Assembly (NCBI GenBank): GCA_030267565.1 | Contig: BRXU01000012.1 | Span: 2,478,501-2,542,500, forward strand | DNA: 64,000 nucleotides | Source of the DNA: Pleodorina starrii | Lineage: Eukaryota > Chlorophyta > Chlorophyceae > Chlamydomonadales > Volvocaceae | Direction: 5' to 3' | Shown: positions 1 through 11,865 of the stretch, in pieces | Position numbering within the stretch: the first letter of the stretch is position 1 | Layout of the letters: every line of letters starts with the position of its first letter | Program-made: the position numbers and the translations under genes | The notes under the pieces: generated by a model | Seen by the model: the letters and a program-made list of their open reading frames with translations, nothing else | Database searches by the model: none | Told to the model about the DNA's origin: nothing

Positions 1-41
1 CCAAGGGCGGCAAGGCCGAGGACGGCTCCGCGGCCGTGTAA
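1..41 (+). CDS. 3' end of an upstream gene, probably histone H2A C-terminus (partial)
   Basis: Only the last codons are in the window. Reading from base 3 gives KGGKAEDGSAAV and then TAA at 39-41. The two bases before are CC, which would fit a Thr codon, so the end would read TKGGK. Green-algal H2A proteins, as I remember them, end in a PKKTKGGK-like tail plus a few acidic and Ala residues, so H2A is the best guess. The histone-type stem-loop 58 bases after the stop supports a replication-dependent core histone. Too little is visible to exclude another small basic protein with the same tail. Confidence 0.5.
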   Translation, partial: KGGKAEDGSAAV

Positions 42-98
42 GACGGTACCAGCGATCGCGCTGAGCTGCCTGGTCTTAATAAATTCCCGCTAAACCCC

Positions 99-114
99 GG
101 TGTTTCTCAACACC
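99..114 (+). terminator. Histone mRNA 3' stem-loop
   Basis: GGTGTT, a four-base loop TCTC and AACACC form a perfect 6-bp stem with a 4-base loop. It is preceded by CCCC and followed by ACCA. This is the geometry of the 3' processing stem-loop of non-polyadenylated histone mRNAs, which volvocine histone genes also carry. It lies 58 bases after the TAA of the partial upstream gene. Confidence 0.7.
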
Positions 115-119
115 ACCAT

Positions 120-1609
120 CAGGATTTCGAATGCGATACGGTCGGGCTGGGGGCGATGCGGTATGAGGCACGTACTAGGGTCCTTGATTTGGTGTGGCAA
201 GCCGGTGAAGCCACGAATACAAGTTTACGGGCGGTAATGGCTGGTCTCAGCACGCCACTCGCGCGCGCGAGTGTCGCTTGGGAAACTTTGCGTGTGCTGG
301 TGTGTTGTTCTCTCGGAGCCGTATGTTGTGGCTGGTGTTCCCTCAGCGGGCTGCCCAGGCTTCCGGCCTCAAGTGGAGCCGCCATCAGTTTGTGTCGTTG
401 AGGGGCCGGGCCAGTTGGGTCGACTGGGATGGATTGGGGGAATGCCGTTGTCCGTATGCGAACGGACGGGCAAGCTGGCACGCAAGCTGTACCAACCAGG
501 GAGGCAGTTACTTTAAGATGGCGTGGCTTCGACGGGCGGCCGCCGCGTTCAACGTACCAGTACGTACCAGGCGTTGTGAAGCGTGAAGGGATCTTGTCGC
601 GCGCCGATCCGTGCGCTGGGGGCTCCTCATTCGTTTCGTTTGCATGGTTCGCGCCTGACCAAGCCGACGTAAAAGTGTGAAGTGCTGCGGTACCGGGGCA
701 GTATCGTTTTCCGTGACAGCGCGGATGTCGCAAATTCGGCGTTTCGCTGCGAAACGCGCTTACAGCTGAAGCGAAGGTAAGCCAGCCGGTGGCCGCCACG
801 GCAGGCGGCGGCAGGGCTGCCGCAAGTCAGGCCGCGTTTGGCCCGAACCATCAGCGAGCCTTCAAATGCTCCGAGTTTCTGCGAGCCGGAAACTCGGTGG
901 AAATGAATGAAGAGAAAAAATTGCGCTGGTGCATCGTATTAGTTTCGTTTCATCTGTCCATGGTTTAGAGCATCGATTCGGAAGCGAAGTGGTTGTAGCC
1001 GGACCTAAAAAGAGTTGCATACCGCGACCGCTGCAGCTGGCCGGTTTGTCACAATAACGAAAATGTGAAATTATACATTGATAAACAGTTGAATATATCA
1101 GCAGTTTGTGTGCGGGCAAAGCCGGGTAGGGCCTGTCGAGCGTTCGTACCCTTTGGCGGCAGGGGTCGCGCCCTTCCTTCACTGCCGTGAGCGGATGACT
1201 CGCCGCCTGCTGAGCCAAAGGTGCAATATTCCCTAGACTGTATGAGGTAACCTTTGCAAGGCTTGGCCTTGCAGTGAATTGTTTCCGCGGATCACGAACA
1301 GCTACAGCCCGTTTTACGTTTTACCCACATCCTGCATACGATAAGGTCTGCTATCCTAAAATATCATAACAAAACAGCGACATATCGTTACATATCCACT
1401 CGCTAGGGTGTATCACTTTGCACCTCCACCACTCGATTGTCACTTGTCAACAATCAGTGTGGTCGTCGCTCGTTTTGGGGGCATCCGAGAAGCGTTAATG
1501 ATATATGTCACGATTGGCAACGAAGTAAGCCCACCGCCTGCTATCACATGACGCGTCCTAGGAGACGACTTCCGCAAACTAGTTGGAAAACCCTGTCTGC
1601 CTGTCAGAC
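120..1609. other. Intergenic region upstream of CAP gene A
   Basis: No reading frame here has convincing coding character or splice structure. It should hold the promoter and 5' UTR of gene A. I see no clear TATA box near 1610. Composition is less GC-rich than in the genes, with AT-rich stretches near 1060-1100 and 1360-1400. Confidence 0.6.
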
Positions 1610-4600
1610 ATGGTGCCGCGCCTCGCAGTCCTGTCACTGCTCCTCCTGGGACTCCTCACGTCAGGCGCGGTGGCGGACAAGCGCGACGACGAGCGTGAGT
1701 CAATACCCTTGCGACGCCCCTCCACTCGGCGAGGGACTCGGAGAGGTCCCTTTCCGCCGAGCTCTCTTGCTCCGACTCGCCTGACACGTTGTTCCTTACC
1801 TTCCTCGCCGCCCGAGGGCTGCTCACCCACCAAAAGGACTTCCGTCCTGACACGTTGCTTCGCCCTTACCGGTGTTCAGAAGCATGGACTTCGGGCGGCC
1901 GGCGACGGCTGCGCGCGCAAGACGGGGAACCGCCCTGCCTGCTGCCCAGCAGCCAACAACAGCAGCGACACCCATCCTCCGTCTCGGAGCGGCACCACAC
2001 GAGCGCATTCCCAATCCAGGGCGGTCCTCAGCGCCTGGATCGGCAACCGCACCACACGAAGCAGCTGCGGCCTGCCGCCACCGCTACAGCACCCGTGTCG
2101 TTGTCCTTGGCTGCCGCCGCAGCAACAGAGCCCGCAGACGACTCAGTACTCGGATCCTCTTTGCCCACGGCTGCCCGGCGGCTGAAGCAGCAATCCTCCC
2201 TGGAGTTCACAGCCACAGTCCTGCCCCGCCCGCCGCAAAAACCGCCGGCGCCCCCTCGGCGCCTGCCTCCACCCCGCCCGCGTCCGTCGCCACCTCCCAG
2301 ACGATCACCGGCAAGGCCCTCGCCCCTTCCGCCTCCTCCTCCTCCTCCACCACCACCATCCTCGCGACGACCGCCCCAGCCCCCGTCCCCTTCCCCGCCC
2401 TCCCCACCGCGCCCACCCTCACCTCCGCCGCCCTCCCCGCGCCCAGCCCTACCGCCACCCCCCTCCCCTTCCCCGCCCTTCCCACCGCGCCCACCCTCAC
2501 CTCCGCCGCCCTCCCCGCGCCCAGCCCCACCGCCACCCCCCTCCCCTTCCCCACTCCTCCCACCGCCCCTGCCTTCACCTCGGCCGCCCTCCCCGCGTAC
2601 TAGCCCACCGCAGCCATCCTCTTCTCCACCTACGCGGCCCCGACCACCCCCGCCGCAGCGGCCTCCGCCATTCTCACCATCGAAGCGTCCGCCGCCGTCC
2701 TCAATCCAACGCCCACTACCGCCACCGCAACCACCGCAACCACCGCCGGCCCCTCCCAACCCTCCACCGAGGAGACCACCGTCTCCCGGGCCGCCGCCTC
2801 CACTTCCGCAATCGACGGCGCCACCGTTGTACAACACAACAGCACAAACGCCTCCTTCATCGCAGGTGCATAACGAGGCGTGTGTAGGCGCGTGAGTGTG
2901 TGTGTATGTGTGTGTACGTATATATGTGTGTTCGGGGGGAGGGGGGAACATATAGCGGTTAAGCCCCGGGCCTGTGAACGGCACGCAAAGGACGAGAGCA
3001 GGAAAGGGGGACTGTAGCGCTGTACGTGTTGGTGCGTGATGCAGTGCATGGCAAGTTAATTCATCCATCCACACAGGCACACACCCACGCACCTGCCGTG
3101 CCAGCACCGCCGCTACACACGCCCCTCCCCCCATGCGCCGCCGTTGTCTCCTCCCCTTGTCCTTCCGCCGCAAATCTTCCCTCGCCTACCAAAGTTCCGC
3201 AGCGCCCACAAAGCCATACTTACCTGACGCGCCTGTCTACCGTATCTCCCACACTGCCACAATCTCTCCACCTACCGGTACCGAGGCTCCAGGTAGCGGC
3301 TGCACAGACGTGCAGGCGGTCATAGAGGCCACCAATGCCTACCGCGCGCGCCACCGGGTGAAGCCGCTGTCGTGGAGCACCTCCCTGGCCGCGGCGTCGC
3401 TGGTCTGGGCGCGCCGCCTGGCATTGACGTGTTCCATAATGCACTCCAACGGCTCATCGTACGGCGAGAACCTCATGCTGGTGTGACGCCTGGTTCGTTG
3501 TGGGTGTGCGCGAGGGCAGGGGCTGTGTCTGCGTGTATGTGTGTGATGAGGCTGATGACGGGTTCGTTGTGGGTGTGCGCGAGGGCAGGGGCTGTGTGTG
3601 TATGTGTGTGTGTGTGACGAGGGATGTGCTCAGAGGGGATGTACCGGTAATATACAGGTGCAGCGACGTGTGTGCCGTTGCGCGCAGGGGGTGCAAATGG
3701 AAACAGGGCAGGGGCGGGGAGTTTGGCGGCGGCGGCGGTCGCCGCCGCAGTCGCTCCTGTGGGGCGCATCGAGGAAACGGAGGCGGCACGTACCGGTACC
3801 CTCTCCTTGAAGCACAAGCCGCACCTTTAATATCGCGGGGCTTTGGAAGCGGGGCTTTCCTGCATGCTGGGCAGGGCAGGGCGCAGCGTGCCAGCCGCAT
3901 CCCTCCTCCACTTCACCGCATCTGCCCCCCTCTTGCCGGCTGCTGCTGGCCGGCGCTTCGCTGCTGCATCTGCTTCTGCTTCTACTGCCTCTTAATCTTA
4001 TTCTTCTTTTTCCTGCTGCTGCTGCTGCTATTGCAGGTGAAGCGCTACCCGAAGCCCACCGTGTGGGACAGCTGCGCGTTCGCGATCCAGAGCTGGTACG
4101 ACGAAGTGCAGTACTACCGTTGGGATGTTGCGCAGCCGTACTATGAAAACGACATCCACCTTACCGGTCATTTCACACAGCTGGTGGGTGGAGGTGGAGG
4201 GGGGGTCCGATCTGCGCGATCCGATCACCGGGCTCGGAAGTGGAATGTGAGCGACGGGGCGGGGCGGGGCCGCGTCTTCACTATCTACGGTAATCTAACC
4301 CACGGATCTAACGCCCCCATGAAAGGTTGCTGTTTCTCTGGGTGCGGCACTGTATGTGTCTCTGGGAGTCTGGATGCGAGCGTCTTTTTGCAAGATGATG
4401 GAAAGACGGCTGTGAGGCCATGACTGCCAAATCATACACGGACGCATGGACGCGACTTGGGGGAAGCCAACTACCGTAAGCCAAACCCAGTGCAATGCCG
4501 GCGCCTTCCCGCCTTATCGCCCATCCCGCAACCCATCTGCCCCCACATCCCTTACCCTGCAAAATTGCAAATGTTTCAAAGCGCCGGCCACACATCACCG

Positions 4601-5284
4601 CCACCGCCGCCCGCTGTGCTGTGCCGTGCTGTGCCGTGCTGTGCGGGGCTGTCTGCCGCGTGCTGTGCTGTGCTGCCCGTGCTGTGCTGCGCGACGACAT
4701 CTACCGCAGGTCTGGCGCACCACCTCCACCTTTGGTTGCGGCATGGCAATCGGCGACGCTCCGCTGGCGCTGTGGAACGGCGTCAAGATCAGCTGGGGCT
4801 GCGAGGTGGTGGTGTGCAGGTACCAGGCGCCTGGCAACTGGAGGAGCGACATGGAGTTCCTCAAGAACGGTGAGCAAGGGCCGGTGGAGGGGACTTCGGG
4901 TTTCGATCAGTGTAGGGGATCGGGCCAAGGGACGGGTCGGCCTATATCTAAGAATGGTGTGTGGCGGCTTGGGACCCCGGAGGCAGGGAGGCAGCAGGTC
5001 GGGGCGGAGTGGATCACTGTTGCGGCTAGGACCCCGTGGAGGCCAGGGCGGGACGGAGTGGGGCATTGCTGCGCCAGGGGCGCGGGAATATACCCCTTAC
5101 CTGGCAGCAGCTTGGTACCGTAGCTCCCCGACGGACGTAAGAGTGGACAGCACCTCGCGCCCCTGGCTTGACGACTACGTACCTCTTATCGCCTTACCTC
5201 CCTCAACCTCCGCGTGTGCTCGCAGTGCTGCAGCCCCTGCCGGACGGCTCGTCCCTCTGGTCCGGTTATCGCGTGAATGAATGA
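1610..5284 (+). CDS. CAP gene A: secreted Pro-rich (HRGP) protein with C-terminal CAP/SCP domain
   Basis: Six-exon model: 1610-1694, 1880-about 2881, 3293-3480, 4037-4183, 4710-4869, 5226-5284, about 546 aa. Exon 1 encodes a signal peptide (start MVPRLAVLSLLLLGL) and ends at a GTGAGT donor, phase 1. Exon 2 is the Pro-rich spacer of SPPPP and PRPP blocks, roughly residues 140-355. Exons 3-5 encode the CAP domain, about 363-527: AYRARHRV, SYGENLM, SWYDEV, GHFTQL and VVCRYQAPGNW. The four CAP cavity residues (His, Glu, Glu, His) are all present. The end of exon 2 is the weak point: phase conservation favours the weak donor GTGTAG at 2882, while the canonical GTGAGT at 2892 would need an acceptor just before 3297. 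The last exon (LQPLPDGSSLWSGYRVNE) lacks the NxT sequon of its paralogues and its stop lies inside a GAAT microsatellite. Likely an ECM protein; function inferred from the domains only. Confidence 0.85.
3492..3597. repeat. 37-bp direct duplication in intron 3 of gene A
   Basis: The 37 bases at 3492-3528 (beginning GGTTCGTTGTGGGTGTGCGC) recur at 3561-3597. The spacer and the bases that follow are GT-rich. It lies just after the 3481 donor in the intron between 3480 and 4037, so it does not affect coding. Confidence 0.8.
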
Positions 5285-5301
5285 ATGAATGAATGAACGA
5301 A
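5275..5301 (+). repeat. GAAT tetranucleotide microsatellite overlapping the gene A stop codon
   Basis: About six GAAT copies begin in the last codons of gene A. The TGA at 5282-5284 is formed by the repeat itself, so copy-number changes could shift or remove the stop. An ATGAATGA-type repeat contains TGA in several frames, so any extension would be short. Confidence 0.8.
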
Positions 5302-8082
5302 TGGGTGCCTCAATTCCCAATCGCAAATGCCACGAATGCGTGGAGACGTTGAACGGTTAAAGGTCGCATGGCAGTGCCATCGTTCATCATGCCATTAGTG
5401 TGACAGGTAAAGGGGTTGATGGTTAGCTTTAGGACAGTACTTGCCGCATGACGTTCAGGTATGTGGAGGTATTAGCGGGTTTAGCGGGGCGCAATGGAGG
5501 CAGGTTTAGCGGGGCGCAATGAAGGCGTCACCCGGGAAGACACGTACATACTCGCTGCTTGGCCGTGCTTCGTCGCGTGTTTTCAACCATGTGTTTTTCC
5601 ACTTATTTCCGTACATAAGGGCGTTAGCCAGCGTGGGTGGGCCGAAGGCCAGGCCCCAGGACACGCGTGCGTGCGTGCGTGGTATCGTCGTGCCTGTCTG
5701 CCGTTCACACGTACACGCACGGGTGACCAGTGTTGTACATACACGCGTTGGCGACACTCTGCACAACAAAGGCGATGATCCGCTTCCCGGAGCCAGGGCA
5801 CGTCGTAGGGACCCCGTGCCAAGCTCGGACAGAAATTGCGGGGAATGAATGGAATTGAAACGCACATGCCCACCCGCGCGCCGGCCTGTAACTATGAAAA
5901 ACCAAATCTTAAAGCTGAACCACATACAATCATGGACGGGCAGGCGCCGCAGCGGCAGCTTGCGAAGCCCCGTGCAAAGCACAGGTACGGCACAGGTACG
6001 GGTGCGGCACGGGTACGACAGATGCCGGCTCTCCCGACACCGCAACGCCTACAGCCCAACCCTAACGTATAGAGCGTGAACACCCGACTGAAGCAGCGGT
6101 ACAGCACCATCAAACATCTCGAGGGTCTGCTGTAGCCGACGCAAACAACGACAACAACTTCGACAGAGCCCAAGACAAATAGAGATTTGCAGTAATTTAG
6201 AAATCCTACCGAAGCTTCAATGCCGATGAATTGGTGGTCTTTGCCAAAAAATGATCTCGATTATAGACACGACATACGATGTCGTCTCGCCGCCGCCCAC
6301 TACGCGCTCCGTACATATCGTAGAATGTAATGCAGTACACACTGACATGCGCGTTTTTACGGTAAGAAGGCACCCGTGTTGCTGATGACGCGTGCAGACA
6401 AACAGACAGACATGCACAGGTGATGTGCGCAGTCTCCAAGCTGGCCTGGCTGGTCAAGGTGCTGCTGGGTCAAACCTGGTCAAACACATGCATGGCAGAT
6501 AGACCCAAACCCACCGGTGCAGTGCATTCGCTCGCACACTCTCTCGACCCGGTGCGACCAAAGTAAAAGAAACAACGCGACCGATTGACTCTTGGCCGAT
6601 CTCGACCCTGCCTCACTCTGCTAAGCTTATGTACTACAGCCCTGCATGTACCGTATTGCTCAAGGCAACTCTGCGCCCAGTGTGACGTGACGCGGCCCAC
6701 GCGTAAATGTGTGCCACAAGCTAAATCGAATGACGGAATCCTAGCTACCGAGCCTGAATACATGCGGGCACCTTAACTCGGGCTGCTCCTTTTCTTTCCT
6801 GTCTGACCGCTCTTGCTTGCTCCCTGGGACTGCCCTCTGGGCCCAGGTCCAATGCTTTGTGGTCGCATCGCAGAGGGCACAGGAGGTCGACTAATAATGC
6901 ACGTGTGTGCGCACACGTATGTGCGCTCTCCCAGGCCGCCTCGGCGGCCGCAGCTCAGGCAGCAGCAGCAGCAGCAGCGGCGGCGGCAGCAGCAGCAGCC
7001 CGGTGCACCACAGTCACCGCCACGCAGCCCCTCTCCCGAAGCTCTCGCTCAAGCCCTGCGCGTTCAGCAGCCTACAGTATACGTTTGTCCCTCTGTCCGG
7101 CCCACGTACACGTGGGGTACATTGACCCGACCAGAAAACCCACCTACGTTCCCCTCTCTACGGTCACAAGCTCCCCTCCCCACCGCACCGCACCGCTCCC
7201 TAAGAAAGAAAGACTGGGGCCGCAAACGTGCTCCACAAGATGCCCCACAAGACGTAATGCGGCAATGACGTATGGCGACACTACCAGGCGTTCGTTTGCG
7301 GCCCACATGCCGTATGCGTGCGTGTGCCGGCGGCGTGGCGGGACGCGCGCGCTGTTTAGTTGCACATGTGCGTGCACGTGCGTCCATGCTCGCGCTACGG
7401 TATTTATGTACCCAATCTTCATATGGAGGTGCGCCCCGGGTCAGCCGCCAAATCAAACCCAGGTTGAAAGTAATGCGAGCCAGCAAGATCCCTCCCTATC
7501 CCTCCCAGGTCCCAGCCGGCCACGGAGGCGCCTGGCCGCCTGGCTTGGTCCGAAAAACCCCACGGCGCAGCTGCCGCCGCGCATGGTGCCCTCCCAAGCT
7601 CCCAACATCCCCGGGCTGTATCGCCCCCGGAGAGGCGGGAGACCAGAGAGGGAGACACACACGCACACCCGGCTGCGCTGACCCAAAGCTTCCAACATCC
7701 CGATGCGTCCGGCCGTGCAGTGGGTGGGTCCCAATGCAGCTACCCTCCAAGGCCCCTGTATGTGTATGTGTATGTGCATGTGTGTGCATGTGTGTGCGCG
7801 TGCATGTGCGTGTGTGCGCGTGCATGTGTGTGCGCGTGCCCGTGCCCGTGCGTGCATCTTCCTGTGCTTGTGCCTGCGTGTCCTCAGGACCTACCTGCCG
7901 CAGCATGAATACAAGTACGGTACACGGTACTCTCCAGTCCCTGCTTGCGCCACCCTGCCCTGCCTTTGCTATCTCGCCCAGCGGCCTACGGCCTACTCTG
8001 TCCTCCCGCTCCTCCTTCAACTCCCCTTCCTGCTCCTCCTCCTGCTCCTCCGCCGCCGCCGCCGCCGTCGCATCCGCATTCC
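5285..8082. other. Intergenic region between convergent genes A and B
   Basis: This holds the 3' regions of both genes. A TGTAA poly(A)-type signal at 5887-5891 is about 600 bases after the gene A stop, similar to the spacing after genes E and G. A CAG/CGG trinucleotide tract lies at about 6958-7002 and a long TGTG/TGCG microsatellite at about 7757-7855. Open frames over these tracts are low-complexity. I see no gene. Confidence 0.6.
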
Positions 8083-11000
8083 TTACGCCCAGGTGGCCGT
8101 TATGTTGGGCTTCACTGCGGGCAGCACCAGCAGGAGCACCAGCAGCAGCAACAGCGGGCCGCGTACCGCAGGGGGGTTTAAGGGGGCACGCAGCGAGAGC
8201 GGCCTGCGAACCGTATGCACCAGGATGCCGAGCGAACCGCCAAGGACTTCCCCCCGGGAGTTGCGTGCTTCGAAAACCTCAGAACGGCTGAGTTGGGAGG
8301 TGCGGGCCCCGCCCGCCCGCCCGCCCGCCCCCAGATGCCCACCCACCCGCCAACCATTCCGTCAGGTGTCACCCCTCCGCCCATCCGCTGGGCCGCAGCT
8401 GACTCCCCCCTCTCACCGTTCCTGTAAAACTCCGCATCACTCGCGACGTTGCCCGGCGCCTGGTACCTGCACACCACCAACTTGCAGCCACCCGGGTACG
8501 TGTTCCCTCCGCCGATGGGCGTGGAGATGTCGCCGATGGCCACACCGCAGCCCACACTCGACGTCCCGCGCCAGACCTGCAACGACAGCGGCAAAGGCAG
8601 CAGCGGCAGCAGCGGCAGTGGCGGCAGCAGCGATGGCGGCAGCGGCGGCAAAGGCGGCAGCGGCAGGGGCGGTGAGGGCAGGGGTTGGCGCGGCGGCGCT
8701 TTCGCCAGGGCTGGCAGCGGTTAAGGCAATCGCAGGGCCCCTGGGTTCGAGGGGGGGCATGGTGCGATCGTGGGAAGCCTGCGATGGCAGCATGTGGAGG
8801 AAGCTGAGCCTACGGTAATAATTTTGGAGCGTGTGGAAACTCCCAGCTCCGATCACTCCAATCGTCGAGCCCTTGGCTGCGGCAAGAGAACAACCCACAA
8901 AGCCCACACGCCTGGATCGCACGTGAAGTCCTTAAGCCTGGTTACTGTGTCCTACCCACGAGCCTGGCCCAGCCCTCCCCTGCCCGCTCTTCTCTCACGC
9001 ACCAGGCCCCCCAATCCGGCTGCGAGTGGTACCGTAACCCACCAGCTGCGTGAAGTGGCCGACCACTTTGGGCCAGTTGTCGTAAAAGGGCCGTGCGGCA
9101 CCGAAGTCGTACAACTCCACCTCGCCGTACCACTGCTGCACGGAGCTGGTGCAATCTGTCCAGTCTGTGGGGCGCGGGTACTGCAGCCACTGAGGGCGGA
9201 GGTCCCCGGGGGCACGCGCGCACCGGGGAAGGGAAGGGAAGGGAAGGCGGTCGGGCGTCCTTTCACTCGTCGCTGTGTGTCTGCTGCATGTGGATGCATG
9301 CGTGCGTGCCCTACACCACGCGCGTTGGGAGCGCCTGTGTTTGGCGCGCTAACCCGTAGGTGTGTGTGCGTGTGTGTGTGCGTGCGATGTGCGCGTTTGG
9401 TGTTAGGGTGGGCAAAGGACGCCGCTGCGTGAAGGCCCGCCAGGGGGATCAGGCCGCAACGGCGACACACGCGACAGGGCTCAGTCCGGCGTTCATGCAC
9501 CGGACGGGGGAGAGTCGCAACAGCGGAAAACCCGGAACGCGCCAACCCGTGGCGAGCCCCAACCCAACCCAAGTACCCAACCCTTCAGTTACATCGGCAC
9601 TCAGCGGCATGCACCTGACGGCTCCCCTCCGAAACCCAAACCAAACAGAGTCCCTTCCTTCCTTTAGCATGTTACCAACTGATCAAACAAATAAACAAGC
9701 CCTTGCGCAATTCGCATTCCCGCACGCACTTGCATCAGGTTCTCGCCGTACAGCCTGGCGTCGCTGTGCTGCAGCAGGCAGCCCTGGCGGACCAGGTACC
9801 TCGCGTAGTCCTGAGAGGCGGCGGCCAGGTCGGCGCTCCACTCCAGGGGCTGCGCCTGGTGACGTGCGCGGTACTGGTTGGTCTGGGCAAGGACAGCCTC
9901 GCGGTCGGAGCAACTGCCGCCTGCCGGGTGGAGTTGGGGGCACCCGAGGGGGGTCAGGGAGTGATATGCTCCCACCCCACCCGGGGTGGGGGTGGGGTGG
10001 GAATTGGCCGGTGGAGTGTGAAGAGGGTCTTAGACCGGTTGGGCGACGGCGGGTGGTGCACGGGGCGCGTGCGTCGGAGGGTATGTGGGGCGTGGGGAGC
10101 CGGGGAGGGGGGCCGGGGAGGGGCCGAGGCGAGAGTGGGTCTCGCAAAAGGGGGCACTTGAAAGAGGTTTTTTCCATGGGGGCTGTTTGTGGTGATCATG
10201 GACCCCGACACGGAGGATGGGATATGTGTTTCTTTGTGCCTGCTGCTGCTGTTTCTTTGTGTTCCTGGTGCGGCCGCTGCTAACAATCAAGGAGCCATGT
10301 GCTGCAGCGCTGCGAGGCGCCTACCCGTCAGCGCCACGACCGGGACTTCCGGTGGTGGCGGGGGCGGCGGAGGCGGGGGCCGACGGGACAGAGCGGGCGA
10401 CGGTCGGGGCGGCGGCGGCACTGGCGGTGGCGGTCGCAGAGGTGGGGGAGGTGATGGACGCGGCGGCAGCGGCCGCCTTCTGACTGGTGGCGGCGGCGAC
10501 GGCGGCGGCGACAGTCGGCGGACGGGTGGCGGGGATGGCGGCGGCGGCCGCGGCGGCAGCTGTCGTGGTGACCGCCTCGGTGGCCGCGGGATCCCGACAG
10601 GCGATGGCGGCGGCGCCAGCGGCGGCGGCGACGGTAACGACAGCTGCGGCGACGACCACGGGGTGTTTGGGGTTTCGGGGCGCTGGGGCGTGGCTGGGGT
10701 GGCCGGCGGCTTTGGGGGCGGCGGTGATGTGGGCGAATCTGGGGGTGGGGGTTCGCTGGGCGCGGCCGGAGTTTGCAGCCTCGGAGCGGGACCGTCGGGT
10801 GGGTCTCCGAAATGCACGGCAGCCACGGGTTCCGAGTGTGAGAGTCCGGACGGCGTGAATGGGGCAGCGGCTGATGGGGGTGGCCCGTCCGGCGGTGGCA
10901 GGGCTGGCAGGCGCGGTGACGGTGGTGGCAGGGCTGGCGGGCGCGGTGACGGTGGTGGCAGGGCTGGCGGGCGCGGTGACGGTGGTGGCAGGGCTGGCGG

Positions 11001-11865
11001 GCGCGGTGACGGTGGTGGCAGGGCTGGCGGGCGCGGTGACGGTGGTGGCGGGGCTGGCGGGCGCGGTGACGGCGGTGGCAGGGCTGGCGGGCGCGGTGAC
11101 GGTGGTGGCAGGGCTGGCGGGCGCGGTGACGGTGGTGGCAGGGCTGGCGGGCGCGGTGACGGTGGTGGCGGGGCTGGCGGGCGCGGTGACGGCGGTGGCA
11201 GGGCTGGCGGGCGCGGTGACGGCGGTGGCAGGGCTGGCGGGCGCGGTGACGGCGGTGGCAGGGCTGGCGGGCGCGATGGCGACGGTAAGGGCGGGAGCGG
11301 TGGCGGCGGTGGCGATCGTGCTTTCACTGACTCAGTGGGGGGTTGGCGGCGCGGTCCCGGCCAAAAAATAGATACCAGCTGTGGTGGCCTTTGGGTGGGT
11401 GGCCGTGGGGCGGGTGATGACACTGCCGCCGCCAGGGGAGGCGCGGGAGGCGGTCGGCGGGAGGGCGGCGGGAATGGTGGCGGCGGGGAGGGTGGCGGGG
11501 GGGAGGTTCGGCGGGGTGGAGGAGGCGACGGAGCGGGGCGCCAGCGAGGTGGCGGAGGTGACGGTGGTGGGGGCTTGGTGCGCTGACCGATTCCATCGGC
11601 CTGCAGTGTACGGCCGTCACCGAATCCTGAACGCAACGAACGGGATTCGCGTAATTTGCTTGCGCTCACACAATGGAAAGCGTGTACGGCACTAATTTGA
11701 AGCGCTGGCCCCTGGTCACTGGCCGGTGAAACTGTGGGAAGCGGAACCATCGTATCGCTTACCTGCCACATTATGTGCAGATGTCGCTCCAGCAAAAAGA
11801 AGGAGACAAAATACTACATCCTGCAGTAATGAAACGGGAGCTGACCATGGCATTTTTATTGCCAT
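8083..11865 (-). CDS. CAP gene B: secreted HRGP protein with long repetitive Pro-rich spacer and CAP/SCP domain
   Basis: Minus-strand model: 11865-11763, 11626-10325, 9920-9730, 9189-9043, 8576-8417, 8114-8083, 644 aa with consistent phases. Exon 1 encodes a signal peptide (MAIKMPWSAPVSLLQDVVF, then a Leu-rich core, likely cleavage after ATSA) and ends at a GTAAGC donor. A second in-frame ATG four codons later could also start. Exon 2, about residues 36-468, is the longest spacer in the window and has about 12 copies of a decapeptide SPRPPALPPP. The CAP domain, about 469-634, has QYRARHQA, LYGENLMQ, QWYGEV, GHFTQL and VVCRYQAPGNV, so all four cavity residues are kept. The last exon is 32 nt and ends VKPNITATWA with an N-glycosylation sequon. 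It is convergent with gene A. Predicted wall or ECM protein. Confidence 0.9.
10913..11273 (-). repeat. 30-bp tandem repeat inside the Pro-rich exon of gene B
   Basis: About 12 copies of a 30-bp unit (plus strand begins GGTGACGGTGGTGGCAGGGC) run without gaps. A period divisible by three keeps the frame, so each unit encodes SPRPPALPPP with Ala/Pro variants (PALPPP or PAPPPP). The near-identity of units suggests recent slippage or unequal exchange. Antisense it reads as a Gly-rich frame, which I treat as a shadow. Confidence 0.85.

Noticed and set aside
6857..7268. Gln/Ser/Ala-rich frames over the CAG tract between A and B
   Set aside because: The openness comes from the trinucleotide repeat. 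Flanking sequence has no signal peptide, domain or consistent splice sites.
10189..11586. Long Gly-rich plus-strand frame
   Set aside because: It is the antisense of the Pro-rich exon of gene B, which has matching exons, splice sites and a signal peptide. The same applies to Gly-rich frames opposite the spacers of A, C, F and H.
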